From NCBI RefSeq assembly GCF_007713685.1, contig NZ_VMRJ01000004.1, positions 717,700-781,699 on the forward strand: DNA of 64,000 nucleotides, read 5' to 3'. This document shows, piece after piece, positions 41,902 through 50,563 of the stretch. Numbering within the stretch: the stretch's first letter is position 1; each line of letters starts with the position of its first letter. The translations under genes were made by a program, and so were the position numbers. The notes beneath the pieces are model-generated. The model did not search any database, was not told where the DNA came from, and worked only from the letters and a program-made list of their open reading frames with translations. The DNA comes from Hymenobacter setariae (GTDB lineage Bacteria > Bacteroidota > Bacteroidia > Cytophagales > Hymenobacteraceae).

Positions 41902-43362
41902 ATGTCCTTAAAAACCCAAATCCGCCTCGGCGTTTTCATCATGCTGGGGCTGCTGCTGAGCCTGGGCGGCTACGTTATTTTCACGATTTACCGGCTCGAA
42001 ACGGAGGCACCCGCCGTGCAGGCATCCAATGCCCGCATGGCGCAGCACGCGGTGTATTTATTCTTGGGCGTCAGCACTTTACTGGGCATTGTCCTGATGG
42101 TGCGACTGCCGCGCCTGGTAGTGCGCCCGCTGCACCGCCTCACCGCCGATGTGGAGCGCGTGGCCGGCCCCGGCCCCGCCACCCGCGTGGCCGTAGCCAA
42201 AAACAACGAAGTGGGCACCGTGGCCGCCGCCGTTAACCGCGTGCTGCGGCAGGCCGAAGACGAGCGCCGCGCCACGCTGGCCGAGCTCATTACCCAGCGC
42301 AACCGCACCGACAGCCTAGTCCGCAGCCTCGACGAGGGCTTGCTGCTCATTGACCAGCAGGGCATTATCGTGCTGGCCAACCCCGTGGCCTGCCTGCTGC
42401 TGGGTGGCGCTTCGGCCAAGGACCTACTGGGTCGGCCCGCCGAGCAAGTAGCCCAGCACAACGATATGCTGCGCGAGTGGCTCACGATGCTGCACACGCC
42501 TCACCCGGCCGAAAGCAGCAGCCTAGGGCCAACGTTTTTGATGCGGCCGCACGGCGAAAACTTGCACTACCAGCTCACTGTCACGCCGATTGAGGCATTC
42601 AACGAAGACCTGAAAAAGAGTGAGCCCGCCGGGCACGTACTCTGCCTGCGCAACGTGTCGGACTTCAAAAACCTCGACCAGCTGAAATCGACTTTCCTAG
42701 CCACAATTTCGCACGAGCTGAAAACGCCGTTGGCCAGCATCAACCTCAGCCTGATGCTGTTGCGCGACGAGCGGCTCGACGCGGCCAAACGCCAGGAAAT
42801 TGCCGACGGGATTCGCTCCGAAACCCAGCGCCTACTGGGCCTGGTGGGCCAGCTTATCGAGGTGGCGCGCCTCGACGCGGGCGGCGCGCTCAAGCTGAAC
42901 CTACAACAGGTGCCTCTGCCCGAAGTAGTGCGCTACGCCACCGAAACCATTAAGGCCCAGCTCAATGATAAAGACCTGAACCTGCGCGTGCAGCTAGCCG
43001 AGCCGCTGCCCGCCGCTCAGGCTGACCTTGAAAAAACCACCTGGGTGCTCATCAACTTGCTGTCCAACGCCATCCGCTATTCGCCGCACGGGGCCAACCT
43101 CACCATTAAAGCCAAGCCCTGGGGCGAAATGGTACAATTGAGTGTAGAGGACGAGGGGCCGGGTATTCCAAAAGAGTACCACATTCGCATCTTCCAGCGC
43201 TTTGCGGGCGGACCTAGGGCGGCCGGCATGCCGGGCGGTGGCTCGGGGCTGGGCCTCAGCATCAGCCGCGAGTTTATCACGGCGCAGGGCGGGCAGCTGT
43301 GGGTCGAGAGTCAGCCCGGCCAGGGCAGCTGCTTCACCTTCACGCTGCCGGCGGTGGCATAG
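41902..43362 (+). CDS. Membrane sensor histidine kinase with HAMP and PAS domains
   Basis: The 486-residue protein has two membrane segments at about residues 9-29 and 50-70. Only a 20-residue loop lies between them, so sensing is probably in the membrane or cytoplasm. A HAMP linker (about 70-125), a PAS domain (about 140-250: LLLIDQQGIIVLANPVACLLLGG) and a HisKA domain with His271 in ATISHELKTPLAS follow. The ATPase domain has the N box INLLSNAIRYSP and G boxes DEGPGIP and GSGLGLSIS. The layout resembles KinB-type partners of NtrC regulators, so the protein at 39743 is its likely cognate regulator. Its 3' end overlaps a gene on the opposite strand by 23 bases. Confidence 0.92.
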   Translation: MSLKTQIRLGVFIMLGLLLSLGGYVIFTIYRLETEAPAVQASNARMAQHAVYLFLGVSTLLGIVLMVRLPRLVVRPLHRLTADVERVAGPGPATRVAVAKNNEVGTVAAAVNRVLRQAEDERRATLAELITQRNRTDSLVRSLDEGLLLIDQQGIIVLANPVACLLLGGASAKDLLGRPAEQVAQHNDMLREWLTMLHTPHPAESSSLGPTFLMRPHGENLHYQLTVTPIEAFNEDLKKSEPAGHVLCLRNVSDFKNLDQLKSTFLATISHELKTPLASINLSLMLLRDERLDAAKRQEIADGIRSETQRLLGLVGQLIEVARLDAGGALKLNLQQVPLPEVVRYATETIKAQLNDKDLNLRVQLAEPLPAAQADLEKTTWVLINLLSNAIRYSPHGANLTIKAKPWGEMVQLSVEDEGPGIPKEYHIRIFQRFAGGPRAAGMPGGGSGLGLSISREFITAQGGQLWVESQPGQGSCFTFTLPAVA

Positions 43363-43795
43363 CGCCGGCCTGCGCCAAAGTTTCGCTACTACGGTGCTGG
43401 CACTGGAGCAGCCAAGCCGTGAGTGGGCCTTCCTCCGAAAAGAAAGCTAAGTGCGCCGCACTGCCCGCAGGAGCTGCCATTTGCTGCAATAAACTGGGCG
43501 GCAGCAGGTAGGCCAAGCACACAGGTTCAGGCAGACGCAATGCCAGCTCGGGCAGAAAGCGCTGCAGCAGCCAGCGCCGCGTATCGTCGTCGGGCAGGGC
43601 CCCGCGCCCACGCAGGTCGAGCTGCCAGTAGGGGCAATTGACCTGGCGGGCGAGGCGCAGCATAGCGCGGTAGCCCTGCCGAAACTCGGCCGCCGACACT
43701 GGCCGTTGCCAGCGGCCCACTAGCAGGTGCAAGTCGGGGCGGTAGCGCAAGACGAGGTAATCGGTCTGGGGCAGGACAACGGTGAGCGCACGCAT
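43340..43795 (-). CDS. Small SpoIIAA/STAS-like protein, unknown function
   Basis: The 151-residue frame has no strong family motif, but its pattern looks real: TDYLVLRYRPDLHLLVGRW, then YRAMLRLARQVNCPYWQLDLRGR, a long helix, and LPEPVCLAYLLPP. That alternation of strands and helices resembles SpoIIAA/STAS-like single domains known from small Hymenobacter-type proteins. No signal peptide or membrane segment is seen. The last 23 bases overlap the 3' end of the histidine kinase gene on the other strand, so the two are convergent. It may have its own promoter in the 309-base gap upstream. Function unknown. Confidence 0.65.
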   Translation of the reverse strand: MRALTVVLPQTDYLVLRYRPDLHLLVGRWQRPVSAAEFRQGYRAMLRLARQVNCPYWQLDLRGRGALPDDDTRRWLLQRFLPELALRLPEPVCLAYLLPPSLLQQMAAPAGSAAHLAFFSEEGPLTAWLLQCQHRSSETLAQAGAMPPPAA

Positions 43796-44104
43796 GGCAA
43801 ACCAGAATTAAGCCAAAAAATGAGAAAAAGCTAGTAGGAATTCAGCATGCGAGAGCGGCGGTGAGCGGGCGTAGCAGAGCGAGATTATAAGGCCGGCAAG
43901 ATGCGGCGCGGAGTATGACTTATCCGTGAAATCCTGAGTTTAATTTAAGCAGTATGGACAGCTAGCTTACTGGGTGATGAGTCCGCAAAGGTGGCCGAGC
44001 GTTGCCTGGCTAGGCGGCACTATCGGCCAGTGCAGGCGGTTTCCAGACTAATACCCCGATTGCATCGGGCAAACCAGCCGGGGCTCTGGCCCGAACTTTG
44101 AAAA
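43796..44104. other. Divergent intergenic region, no gene recognised
   Basis: This 309-base gap separates the divergent SpoIIAA-like and pullulanase genes. It holds a small hairpin (CCCGAT/ATCGGG at 44055-44069) and GAACTTTG at 44093-44100, one base short of the -7 consensus and just before the pullulanase ATG. The bases GAACTTTG recur upstream of the DUF92 gene. No ORF or RNA gene is supported. Confidence 0.4.
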
Positions 44105-46108
44105 ATGACTCGCCTTTTGCTGCTGTTTTTTGTGCTGACCACTCTCCCCTTCGCTCACGCTCAGAAGAGCAAGGCCGACCCCTTCTCGCAAAACCAATAC
44201 CCCGTTTACAATGGCCCCGGCCTAGGGCTGACGTTTGACCGCACCGGGCGCGGCACTTTGCGTGTGTGGGCGCCTACCGCCGAGGCGCTGCACCTGCGCC
44301 TGTACGCGGCCGGCCAGGGTGGTCCGGCCACTGCTACGCACGCCATGCAGCGCAGCACCGCTGGCACCTGGACACTAGCGCTGCCCGCTGGCACCACAGG
44401 CTTCTACACGGTGCAGGCCACTATAGCGGGCAAGGCGATGGCCGAGGTGTGCGAGCCCTACGCCCGCGCCGTGGGTGTGAACGGCCACCGGGCCGCCTGG
44501 CTCGACCCCGCCACCGCCGCGCCCACCAGCTGGGCCGACGACCTGCGCCCCAAGCCCGGCGCTCCCACCGACATTGTGGTGGGCGAAGGGAGCGTGCGCG
44601 ACCTTTCGGCCGCACCTACTTCGGGCATTCAGCACAAAAGCAAGTACCTAGGGCTAACCGAGCTGGGCACCACTGGGCCAAGCGGCGTGCGCACCGGCCT
44701 AGGTCACCTGCTGGAGCTGGGCATCACGCACGTGCACCTGCTACCGACCTATGATTTTGCGGCCATTGATGAGAGCCTGCCACCCTCGTCCACGCGCTAC
44801 AGCTGGGGCTACGACCCGGTGAATTATTTCGTACCTGAAGGCTCGTACGCTACTGATGCACTCGACCCCGCGGTGCGCATTCGGGAGTATAAGCAGCTGG
44901 TGCAGACGCTACACGACCACCAGTTGCGCGTGATTTCTGATGTGGTCTTCAACCACGTGGCCGATGCGGGCACCAGCGCCTTCGAGCAATTGGTACCGGG
45001 CTACTATTTCCGCCACAACGCCGATGGCTCGTACTCCAACGCCACCGCCTGCGGCAACGAGGTAGCCTCCGAGCGGCCGATGGTGCGCAAGCTCATCGTG
45101 GACTGCGTGAGCTACTGGGCGCGGGAGTACCACGTCGATGGCTTCCGCTTCGACCTGATGGGTGTGCTCGACCTAGAGACGATGCGCGCCGTGCGCGTGG
45201 CCCTCGACCAGCAAGACCACAGCATTTTTGTGTACGGCGAAGGCTGGGCCGCTGGCCCTAGCCCCCTACCCGAGGCCCAGCGTGCCGTGAAGGCCAATGT
45301 GAGCAAACTGCCCCGCATTGCTGCCTTCGGCGACGAGCTACGCGATGGCGTGAAGGGCCACTACGCCCACCAGGCCGAAGGCGGCTTTGCGGGCGGCCAG
45401 CCAGGGCTGGAGGAAAGCGTCAAATTTGGTATTGTGGCCGCCACGCAGCACCTGCAACTCGACTACGCCAAAGTCAATTACAGTAAAGCGCCCTGGGCCA
45501 GCCAGCCCAGCCAAGCCATTAGCTACGTGTCGTGCCACGACGATAGAATCTTGTGGGACAAGCTCGCCGTGGCCCACCCTACTCTCTCGGAAGCGGACTT
45601 AATCAAGCTCGACGTATTGAGCAACACCATCGTCTTTACCTCGCAGGGCGTGCCCTTTCTGCCCCTAGGCGACGAGTTTCTGCGCACCAAGAAAGGCGCC
45701 AGCAACTCTTACAACCTACCCGACAGCATCAACCAGCTCGACTGGGCCCGCAAGGCGAAGTACCGGCCCGTTTTTAATTTTTACCGCCAGCTGCTGGCCT
45801 TACGCAAGGCACACCCAGCCTTCCGTCTACCTAGCCAGGAGTTGATTGCGCAGCACCTAAAATTCTTGCCCGGCACGCCCGCCGGCACCATCGGCTACCA
45901 GCTAGTGGAGCACGCGGGCGGTGATACCTGGCAGACTATTACAGTGCTATTCAACGGCACCGGGCAAGCGGCGAGCCTGCCCGTACCAATTGGGAAGTAC
46001 TCAGCAGTGTTGCGAGGAATGGAAATCAACCAGCACGGCCTAGGTCCAATAATGAGCAGCGGCACGGTGGAGGTGCCAGGGTACTCGGCGCTGGTACTGG
46101 TGCAGTAA
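44105..46108 (+). CDS. pulA: Secreted type I pullulanase, GH13 with CBM48
   Basis: The 667-residue protein has a signal peptide (MTRLLLLFFVLTTLPFAHAQ) and a CBM48-type N-terminal domain (about 40-125: FDRTGRGTLRVWAPTAEAL). A GH13 barrel follows, with the pullulanase signature YSWGYDPVNYF near 235, the nucleophile Asp350 in DGFRFDLMG, acid/base Glu379 in VYGEGWA, and the third acid in YVSCHDDRI. It debranches alpha-1,6 links in pullulan, starch or glycogen. In this family the barrel usually starts with YExHVRD; here the stretch reads GEGSVRD, an unusual loss of the Tyr and His. It stands alone, with no other starch genes nearby. Confidence 0.92.
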   Translation: MTRLLLLFFVLTTLPFAHAQKSKADPFSQNQYPVYNGPGLGLTFDRTGRGTLRVWAPTAEALHLRLYAAGQGGPATATHAMQRSTAGTWTLALPAGTTGFYTVQATIAGKAMAEVCEPYARAVGVNGHRAAWLDPATAAPTSWADDLRPKPGAPTDIVVGEGSVRDLSAAPTSGIQHKSKYLGLTELGTTGPSGVRTGLGHLLELGITHVHLLPTYDFAAIDESLPPSSTRYSWGYDPVNYFVPEGSYATDALDPAVRIREYKQLVQTLHDHQLRVISDVVFNHVADAGTSAFEQLVPGYYFRHNADGSYSNATACGNEVASERPMVRKLIVDCVSYWAREYHVDGFRFDLMGVLDLETMRAVRVALDQQDHSIFVYGEGWAAGPSPLPEAQRAVKANVSKLPRIAAFGDELRDGVKGHYAHQAEGGFAGGQPGLEESVKFGIVAATQHLQLDYAKVNYSKAPWASQPSQAISYVSCHDDRILWDKLAVAHPTLSEADLIKLDVLSNTIVFTSQGVPFLPLGDEFLRTKKGASNSYNLPDSINQLDWARKAKYRPVFNFYRQLLALRKAHPAFRLPSQELIAQHLKFLPGTPAGTIGYQLVEHAGGDTWQTITVLFNGTGQAASLPVPIGKYSAVLRGMEINQHGLGPIMSSGTVEVPGYSALVLVQ

Positions 46109-46115
46109 AGGTTAT

Positions 46116-46673
46116 TCAGTCATGAATTTCAGCATATAGGCCCCTGTCGTCAATCATAACGCCTTCTTCTTCCTGCGACTCGACCCACGTTATTATAGCT
46201 TTAATATCCTTTTCCGATAGCTGCGAAAAAGACGGCATCTGTTGCTTGCCATAATCATCGAAAAGCTTCACAGCGTAAGCATCTCCATTGGCAATAACCT
46301 TGGCTGGGTTGTGCACCCATGATACAATCCAGGAGGCAGGACGACGCTCAGTGATACCGGCTAATGCTGGCCCTACTACTTTTTCATGGACGGCGTGACA
46401 TTGGGTGCAATTGGCTTTAAATAGTGCGTCGCCAGCCACAACGGCGGCCTCTTCACTCGGGGTAAGCAGCTTTTTAGCTTTCGCGGAAGCGAGTACAACA
46501 GTCGAATCCTTCGGGGCTATCGAGCTGCCTTTATCAGCTGGCTGCTCTGTTTGGGTGTCCTCATCGGCCGAGAAGCCGACTAAGCCGGTGGCACTTAGAC
46601 CCAGGAACCCTAGCATCAGGACGATGAGAGCCATGCCCACGGTTAGGGCGAAGCTAGTTGAATTTGTACGCAT
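46116..46673 (-). CDS. Membrane-anchored monohaem cytochrome c
   Basis: The 185-residue protein has one N-terminal membrane segment (LTVGMALIVLMLGFLGLSATGLVGF) and then a Ser/Thr/Gln-rich linker. A small class I cytochrome c domain follows, with CTQCH near residues 89-93 and the likely axial Met in QQMPSFSQL near 144. The hydrophobic segment lacks a cleavage site, so it is probably an anchor. It would carry electrons in the periplasm, for example to a terminal oxidase or peroxidase. No respiratory gene is adjacent. It converges on the pullulanase gene, 8 bases from its stop. Confidence 0.88.
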   Translation of the reverse strand: MRTNSTSFALTVGMALIVLMLGFLGLSATGLVGFSADEDTQTEQPADKGSSIAPKDSTVVLASAKAKKLLTPSEEAAVVAGDALFKANCTQCHAVHEKVVGPALAGITERRPASWIVSWVHNPAKVIANGDAYAVKLFDDYGKQQMPSFSQLSEKDIKAIITWVESQEEEGVMIDDRGLYAEIHD

Positions 46674-46923
46674 ACCACAAGTAGTTAAGTGAGCAATACG
46701 CTTCTGCTATATAGTAACCGGCAACGAGGCAATATGCTTAACGGTTTTTCATTTTTTATATCGATTTAGCGGGGCTAGGCGGAGCCTTTTCTATGGGCTG
46801 GCTTTGCGGCGGGGTAACACGCCATTGCTCACTGCCCTGATTTTATTCAATAGGAGCCTAATTTTTACAATTAGCATTTTGCCGCAAAAGGGACGAACTT
46901 CGCGCCGTTAACGTTTCTTTCTC

Positions 46924-48009
46924 ATGGCAACATCCACACTCACCGGCCTGCGCGCCGGCGTTCTGCACGGCGACGAAGTGCAGGCCCTCTTCCAGCACGC
47001 CAAGGCTAATGGTTACGCCCTACCGGCCGTCAACGTAACTGGTACCGACACCGTGAATGCCGTACTCGAAGCGGCCCGCGACCTCAACTCGCCGGTTATC
47101 ATCCAATTCTCGAATGGCGGCGCTCAGTTCTTCGCCGGCAAAGGCCTGCCCAACGACAAGCAGCAAGCCAGCATCGCGGGCGGCATTTCGGGCGCACACC
47201 ACGTGCACCTGATGGCCGAAGCCTACGGTGTACCCGTGATTTTGCACACCGACCACGCTGCCAAAAAGCTGCTCCCTTGGATTGATGGCTTGCTCGAAGC
47301 CGGCGAGAAATTCTTTGCCGAGCGCGGCCAGCCGCTGTTCAGCTCGCACATGCTCGACTTGTCGGAGGAGCCAATTGAGGAGAACATCGAAACCTGCGTA
47401 AAATACCTGGAGCGCATGGCCAAAATCGGCATGACGCTCGAAATCGAGCTAGGCGTGACCGGCGGCGAAGAAGACGGCGTAGACAACTCGGACGTTGATT
47501 CGAGCAAGCTTTACACCCAGCCTGAGGAAGTGGCCTACGCCTACGAGCACCTCAGCGCCGTGAGCCCCCGCTTCACTATCGCCGCTGCTTTCGGCAACGT
47601 GCACGGCGTGTACAAGCCCGGCAACGTGAAGCTGGAGCCCAAGATTTTGCACAACTCGCAGGAGTTCCTGCGCCAGAAGCACAACATTGAGGAGGCGCTG
47701 CCTATCAATTTCGTATTCCACGGCGGCTCGGGTTCGAGCCAGGAGGAAATCCGCGAGGCCATCAGCTACGGTGCCATCAAGATGAACATCGACACTGACT
47801 TGCAGTGGGCGTTCTGGGAAGGCATTCAGAAATACTACGTGAAAAACGAAGGCTTCCTCCAAGGCCAAATCGGCAACCCCAACGGTCCCGACTCGCCTAA
47901 TAAGAAATACTACGACCCCCGCGTGTGGCTGCGCAAAGGCGAAGAAACCTTCGTAGCGCGTTTGAAAATCGCATTCGAAGACCTCAACGCCGTAAACCGC
48001 CGGCCCTAG
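46924..48009 (+). CDS. fbaA: Class II fructose-bisphosphate aldolase
   Basis: The 361-residue cytoplasmic protein matches the zinc-dependent FbaA class in length and sequence. Marks are VIIQFSNGGAQFFAGKGL, the zinc-ligand region HTDHAAKK, ELGVTGGEEDGVDNSD, AAFGNVHGVYKPGNV and FHGGSGSSQEEI. It cleaves fructose-1,6-bisphosphate in glycolysis and makes it in gluconeogenesis. It is monocistronic: its own upstream gap of 250 bases, and a terminator directly behind. Upstream GAACTTCG resembles sequences before other genes here but is not a clear -7 box. Confidence 0.96.
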   Translation: MATSTLTGLRAGVLHGDEVQALFQHAKANGYALPAVNVTGTDTVNAVLEAARDLNSPVIIQFSNGGAQFFAGKGLPNDKQQASIAGGISGAHHVHLMAEAYGVPVILHTDHAAKKLLPWIDGLLEAGEKFFAERGQPLFSSHMLDLSEEPIEENIETCVKYLERMAKIGMTLEIELGVTGGEEDGVDNSDVDSSKLYTQPEEVAYAYEHLSAVSPRFTIAAAFGNVHGVYKPGNVKLEPKILHNSQEFLRQKHNIEEALPINFVFHGGSGSSQEEIREAISYGAIKMNIDTDLQWAFWEGIQKYYVKNEGFLQGQIGNPNGPDSPNKKYYDPRVWLRKGEETFVARLKIAFEDLNAVNRRP

Positions 48010-48043
48010 GTATTAACCTCACGCTAGAATATGGTTCCAGCTT

Positions 48044-48079
48044 AAAAGCCCTGCGCCCTACTCGGGCGCGGGGCTTTTT
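48044..48079 (+). terminator. Rho-independent terminator after fbaA
   Basis: AAAAGCCCTGCGCCC (48044-48058) pairs with GGGCGCGGGGCTTTT (48064-48078) with one G-T pair, loop TACTC, followed by T. It separates fbaA from the two-component system. Confidence 0.85.
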
Positions 48080-48086
48080 ACTTTTG
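48079..48086 (+). promoter_or_regulatory. Possible -7 box of the OmpR-type regulator gene
   Basis: TACTTTTG matches TAnnTTTG exactly, 30 bases before the start codon. It begins at the T tail of the terminator and has no clear -33 element, so it may be a chance match. Confidence 0.35.
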
Positions 48087-48115
48087 TACCCGGCTTTCCT
48101 TACTCAGCCTCCTCT

Positions 48116-48793
48116 ATGAAAATCCTGCTAGTCGAAGACGAGCCCAAGCTAGCTTCTTTCATCAAGAAAGGGCTGACCAGCGAAGGCTACGACCTGCTCA
48201 TTGCCTACGACGGGCAAATGGGCCTGTCGCTGGCCCAGCAGCAGCCCTTCGACCTGATTATTCTTGACGTCAACCTGCCGCTGCTCAATGGGTTTGAGCT
48301 GTGCCGCCGCATCCGGGCCGACTACCCGCACGTGCCCGTTATCTTTTTAACGGCTTTTGACAGCCTGGAAGACAAGGTGTTGGGGTTTGAGGCCGGGGCC
48401 GATGACTACTTAGTAAAGCCGTTCGCCTTTCAGGAATTATTGCTGCGGGTGCGGGCCCTAGGTCGCCGCCAGGCAGCCGTGGAGGCTACGCGCCACGTTA
48501 TCCGCTTGGCTGACCTAGAGCTGAACCTCGACGCCAAGGTGGTGACCCGCGCTGGGCAACGCATTGACCTCACTACCAAAGAATACGCCTTGCTCGAATA
48601 TTTGCTTCTTAATCAGGGCCGCATCATCTCGCGGGTGGCGATAGCCGAGCACGTGTGGGACGTAAATTTTGACACCAACACCAACTTGGTAGATGTGTAC
48701 GTGAGCTACTTGCGCAAGAAGCTCGACCGTGGGTTTTCGCCCAAGCTTATCCATACCGTGGTGGGTATGGGCTACGTGATGCGGGCCGAGTAA
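48116..48793 (+). CDS. OmpR/PhoB-family response regulator
   Basis: The 225-residue protein has a receiver domain (about 1-118) with EDEPKLASF, the phospho-acceptor Asp51 in IILDVNLPLLNG, and the lysine in DYLVKPFAF. A winged-helix DNA-binding domain follows (about 130-222: TTKEYALLEYLLLNQGRIISR, VDVYVSYLRKKLD, HTVVGMGYVMRAE). It is followed after 60 bases by its histidine kinase and then the RND pump genes. Control of the pump in response to metal or toxic stress is likely, as in CusRS-type systems; the signal is not visible. Confidence 0.94.
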   Translation: MKILLVEDEPKLASFIKKGLTSEGYDLLIAYDGQMGLSLAQQQPFDLIILDVNLPLLNGFELCRRIRADYPHVPVIFLTAFDSLEDKVLGFEAGADDYLVKPFAFQELLLRVRALGRRQAAVEATRHVIRLADLELNLDAKVVTRAGQRIDLTTKEYALLEYLLLNQGRIISRVAIAEHVWDVNFDTNTNLVDVYVSYLRKKLDRGFSPKLIHTVVGMGYVMRAE

Positions 48794-48808
48794 ACACCAC
48801 TTTATATT

Positions 48809-48837
48809 AGTCACGCTGCGCTGCGCGCTGCATGACT
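48809..48837. repeat. Short degenerate inverted repeat between regulator and kinase
   Basis: AGTCACGCTGCGC and GCGCTGCATGACT are imperfect arms meeting in the middle. The ends and GC-rich core resemble the larger TGTCATGC repeats (closest to the one at 1430), so this may be a decayed or minimal copy. Confidence 0.4.
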
Positions 48838-48853
48838 GAACAGCTACAACCCT

Positions 48854-50155
48854 ATGCTCATCCGCACCAAGCTCATCCTGCGCTTTACCATTCTTGTGGC
48901 GGGGCTGCTGGTGGCGTTTTCGGCATTTGTCTACTACTTCCAGGCGGCGGCGCGGCGGCAACGCTTTGTGCACCGCATGGAAGCCAGCGCACTGCTGGCG
49001 GCGCGGGTGCTTATCAGGAGCGGGCACCCGGCGGGGCCAGTGCACCCACGCGACCTGCTGATGATGACCGGTGAGCGCCTGCGCATCGTAAGTCCAACAG
49101 GGCAAACCTTGTTTGCCGAAGCCGCCTCGGTGCCGCCCGACCTAGCCGACCAACTTGAAAGCACCCGCGTGCGCTACAAGTCGCAAGGCATTACGTATCA
49201 AGTAGAAGTATCGGCTATCGACCGCCTAGGTCACTCGCAGCTCGACACACTGCGCCTTATACTAGTGGTGGGCAATGTGGGCACGCTGCTGCTCATCATC
49301 CTGGCCGGGTGGGTGCTGGCCAATCAGTTTTTGCAGCCCATCGCCCGCGTGGTCGAGCAGGTAGAGCAAATCACCGCCTCCAACCTCAGCCAGCGGGTAG
49401 ACGAGGGCAACCGGCGCGACGAAATAGCGCGCCTTGCCCTCACCTTCAACCAGATGCTGGCGGGCGTGGAACAGGCCTTTGAGGCCCAGAAAAGCTTTTT
49501 GTCGCACGCCTCGCACGAGCTGCGCACGCCGCTGGCCACGCTGCTAGGCACGCTTGAAACCTCGCTGGCCTACGACGACACTCTAGACGAAAGTAAGGAA
49601 AGCATCACCTCGGGCCTCGAAGACGTGCGCCACCTTATCGCCCTCACCAACGGCCTGCTCACATTGGCCCGGGCCGATGCGCCCTCGCCGCGCCTGCTTC
49701 CCGTGCGCCTCGATGAGTGCCTCACCACGGCCCTAGGTTATGCCCAGGCCAAGTACCCCAGCCGCGACGTGCAGCTTAGCATCGGCCCGGTACCCGCGGC
49801 CGCATCGGCCGAGCCTTTCAGTCTGCCTGGCAATGCCGAGCTACTGACCACGGCTCTTTTCAACTTGCTAGATAATGCCTGCAAATACTCGCAAGCCGCT
49901 GTAAACGTGACCTTAAGCTATCCCGACTCTAATACCCTGCAAGTGAGCGTGCAGGACAGCGGCCCCGGCATTGCACCCGCCGACCAGGCGCGGCTGTTCG
50001 AGCCACTATTTCGGGCGCGCAGCGCGGCCGGGCGGCCGGGCTTTGGCCTAGGGCTGCCACTAACGCAAAAGGTAGTGCGCCTGCACGGCGGGCAACTGGC
50101 GATAGAGTCGGCGGCGGGCGAAGGCACTACGGCCACGGTGCGGCTGCCAGTGTAG
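48854..50155 (+). CDS. Membrane sensor histidine kinase (HAMP type)
   Basis: The 433-residue protein has membrane segments at about 10-32 and 135-157, leaving a periplasmic sensor loop of about 100 residues. A HAMP domain (about 158-212), HisKA with His221 in SHASHELRTPLA, and an ATPase domain follow. The ATPase has N box LFNLLDNACKYS and G boxes DSGPGIAP and GFGLGLPL. It is the partner of the regulator just upstream and belongs to the group that often controls RND efflux. The sensor loop has no cysteine or histidine cluster that would point to a metal. Confidence 0.93.
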   Translation: MLIRTKLILRFTILVAGLLVAFSAFVYYFQAAARRQRFVHRMEASALLAARVLIRSGHPAGPVHPRDLLMMTGERLRIVSPTGQTLFAEAASVPPDLADQLESTRVRYKSQGITYQVEVSAIDRLGHSQLDTLRLILVVGNVGTLLLIILAGWVLANQFLQPIARVVEQVEQITASNLSQRVDEGNRRDEIARLALTFNQMLAGVEQAFEAQKSFLSHASHELRTPLATLLGTLETSLAYDDTLDESKESITSGLEDVRHLIALTNGLLTLARADAPSPRLLPVRLDECLTTALGYAQAKYPSRDVQLSIGPVPAAASAEPFSLPGNAELLTTALFNLLDNACKYSQAAVNVTLSYPDSNTLQVSVQDSGPGIAPADQARLFEPLFRARSAAGRPGFGLGLPLTQKVVRLHGGQLAIESAAGEGTTATVRLPV

Positions 50156-50229
50156 CCCCTATTAATAAGTTTAATCTATTCTAATACCGTTCTCAGACGG
50201 TTTTAATGTCGGCGGGGGTGCTTTGCACT

Positions 50230-50508
50230 ATGAATCGCCCCCTTCCTTTTGCCGATACCCGCTACCGCGTGCTGGCTGCGCTGCTGGCCGTGGCCCTGCT
50301 GCTGTCGGGGGCGCTCAATTGCTTTTTGCTGAGCCGCACCGATGGCCTGACGGCTTACTCCTCGCTACTCGACGATGACGACGATGCCGAGGACCTCATC
50401 GCCACCCGGGCCGAACTCACCCTTACTCAAACTATGCTGGCCCGCTGCCAGGCCGCCAGCCTGCGCCGCGACTCCACTAACCTAGCCGCCCATTCGCCGG
50501 AGCGCTAA
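50230..50508 (+). CDS. Small membrane-anchored protein, unknown function
   Basis: The ATG at 50230 gives 92 residues; a longer in-frame start adds eight unlikely residues. One hydrophobic segment (about 16-38: LAALLAVALLLSGALNCFLL) is followed by an acidic patch of five Asp in SLLDDDDDAEDL and a helical, Ser/Arg-containing tail. It may be an anchor with a periplasmic acidic tail. No family is recognised. It lies in a run of co-directional genes, 74 bases after the kinase and 55 bases before the preferred start of the RND adaptor, so it may be part of the same pump system. A role in sensing or pump assembly is speculation. Confidence 0.6.
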   Translation: MNRPLPFADTRYRVLAALLAVALLLSGALNCFLLSRTDGLTAYSSLLDDDDDAEDLIATRAELTLTQTMLARCQAASLRRDSTNLAAHSPER

Positions 50509-50563
50509 CGTGCGCCCGGCGTTTGCGTACTATCCTAAATTCACAAATTATACACCTTACCAA

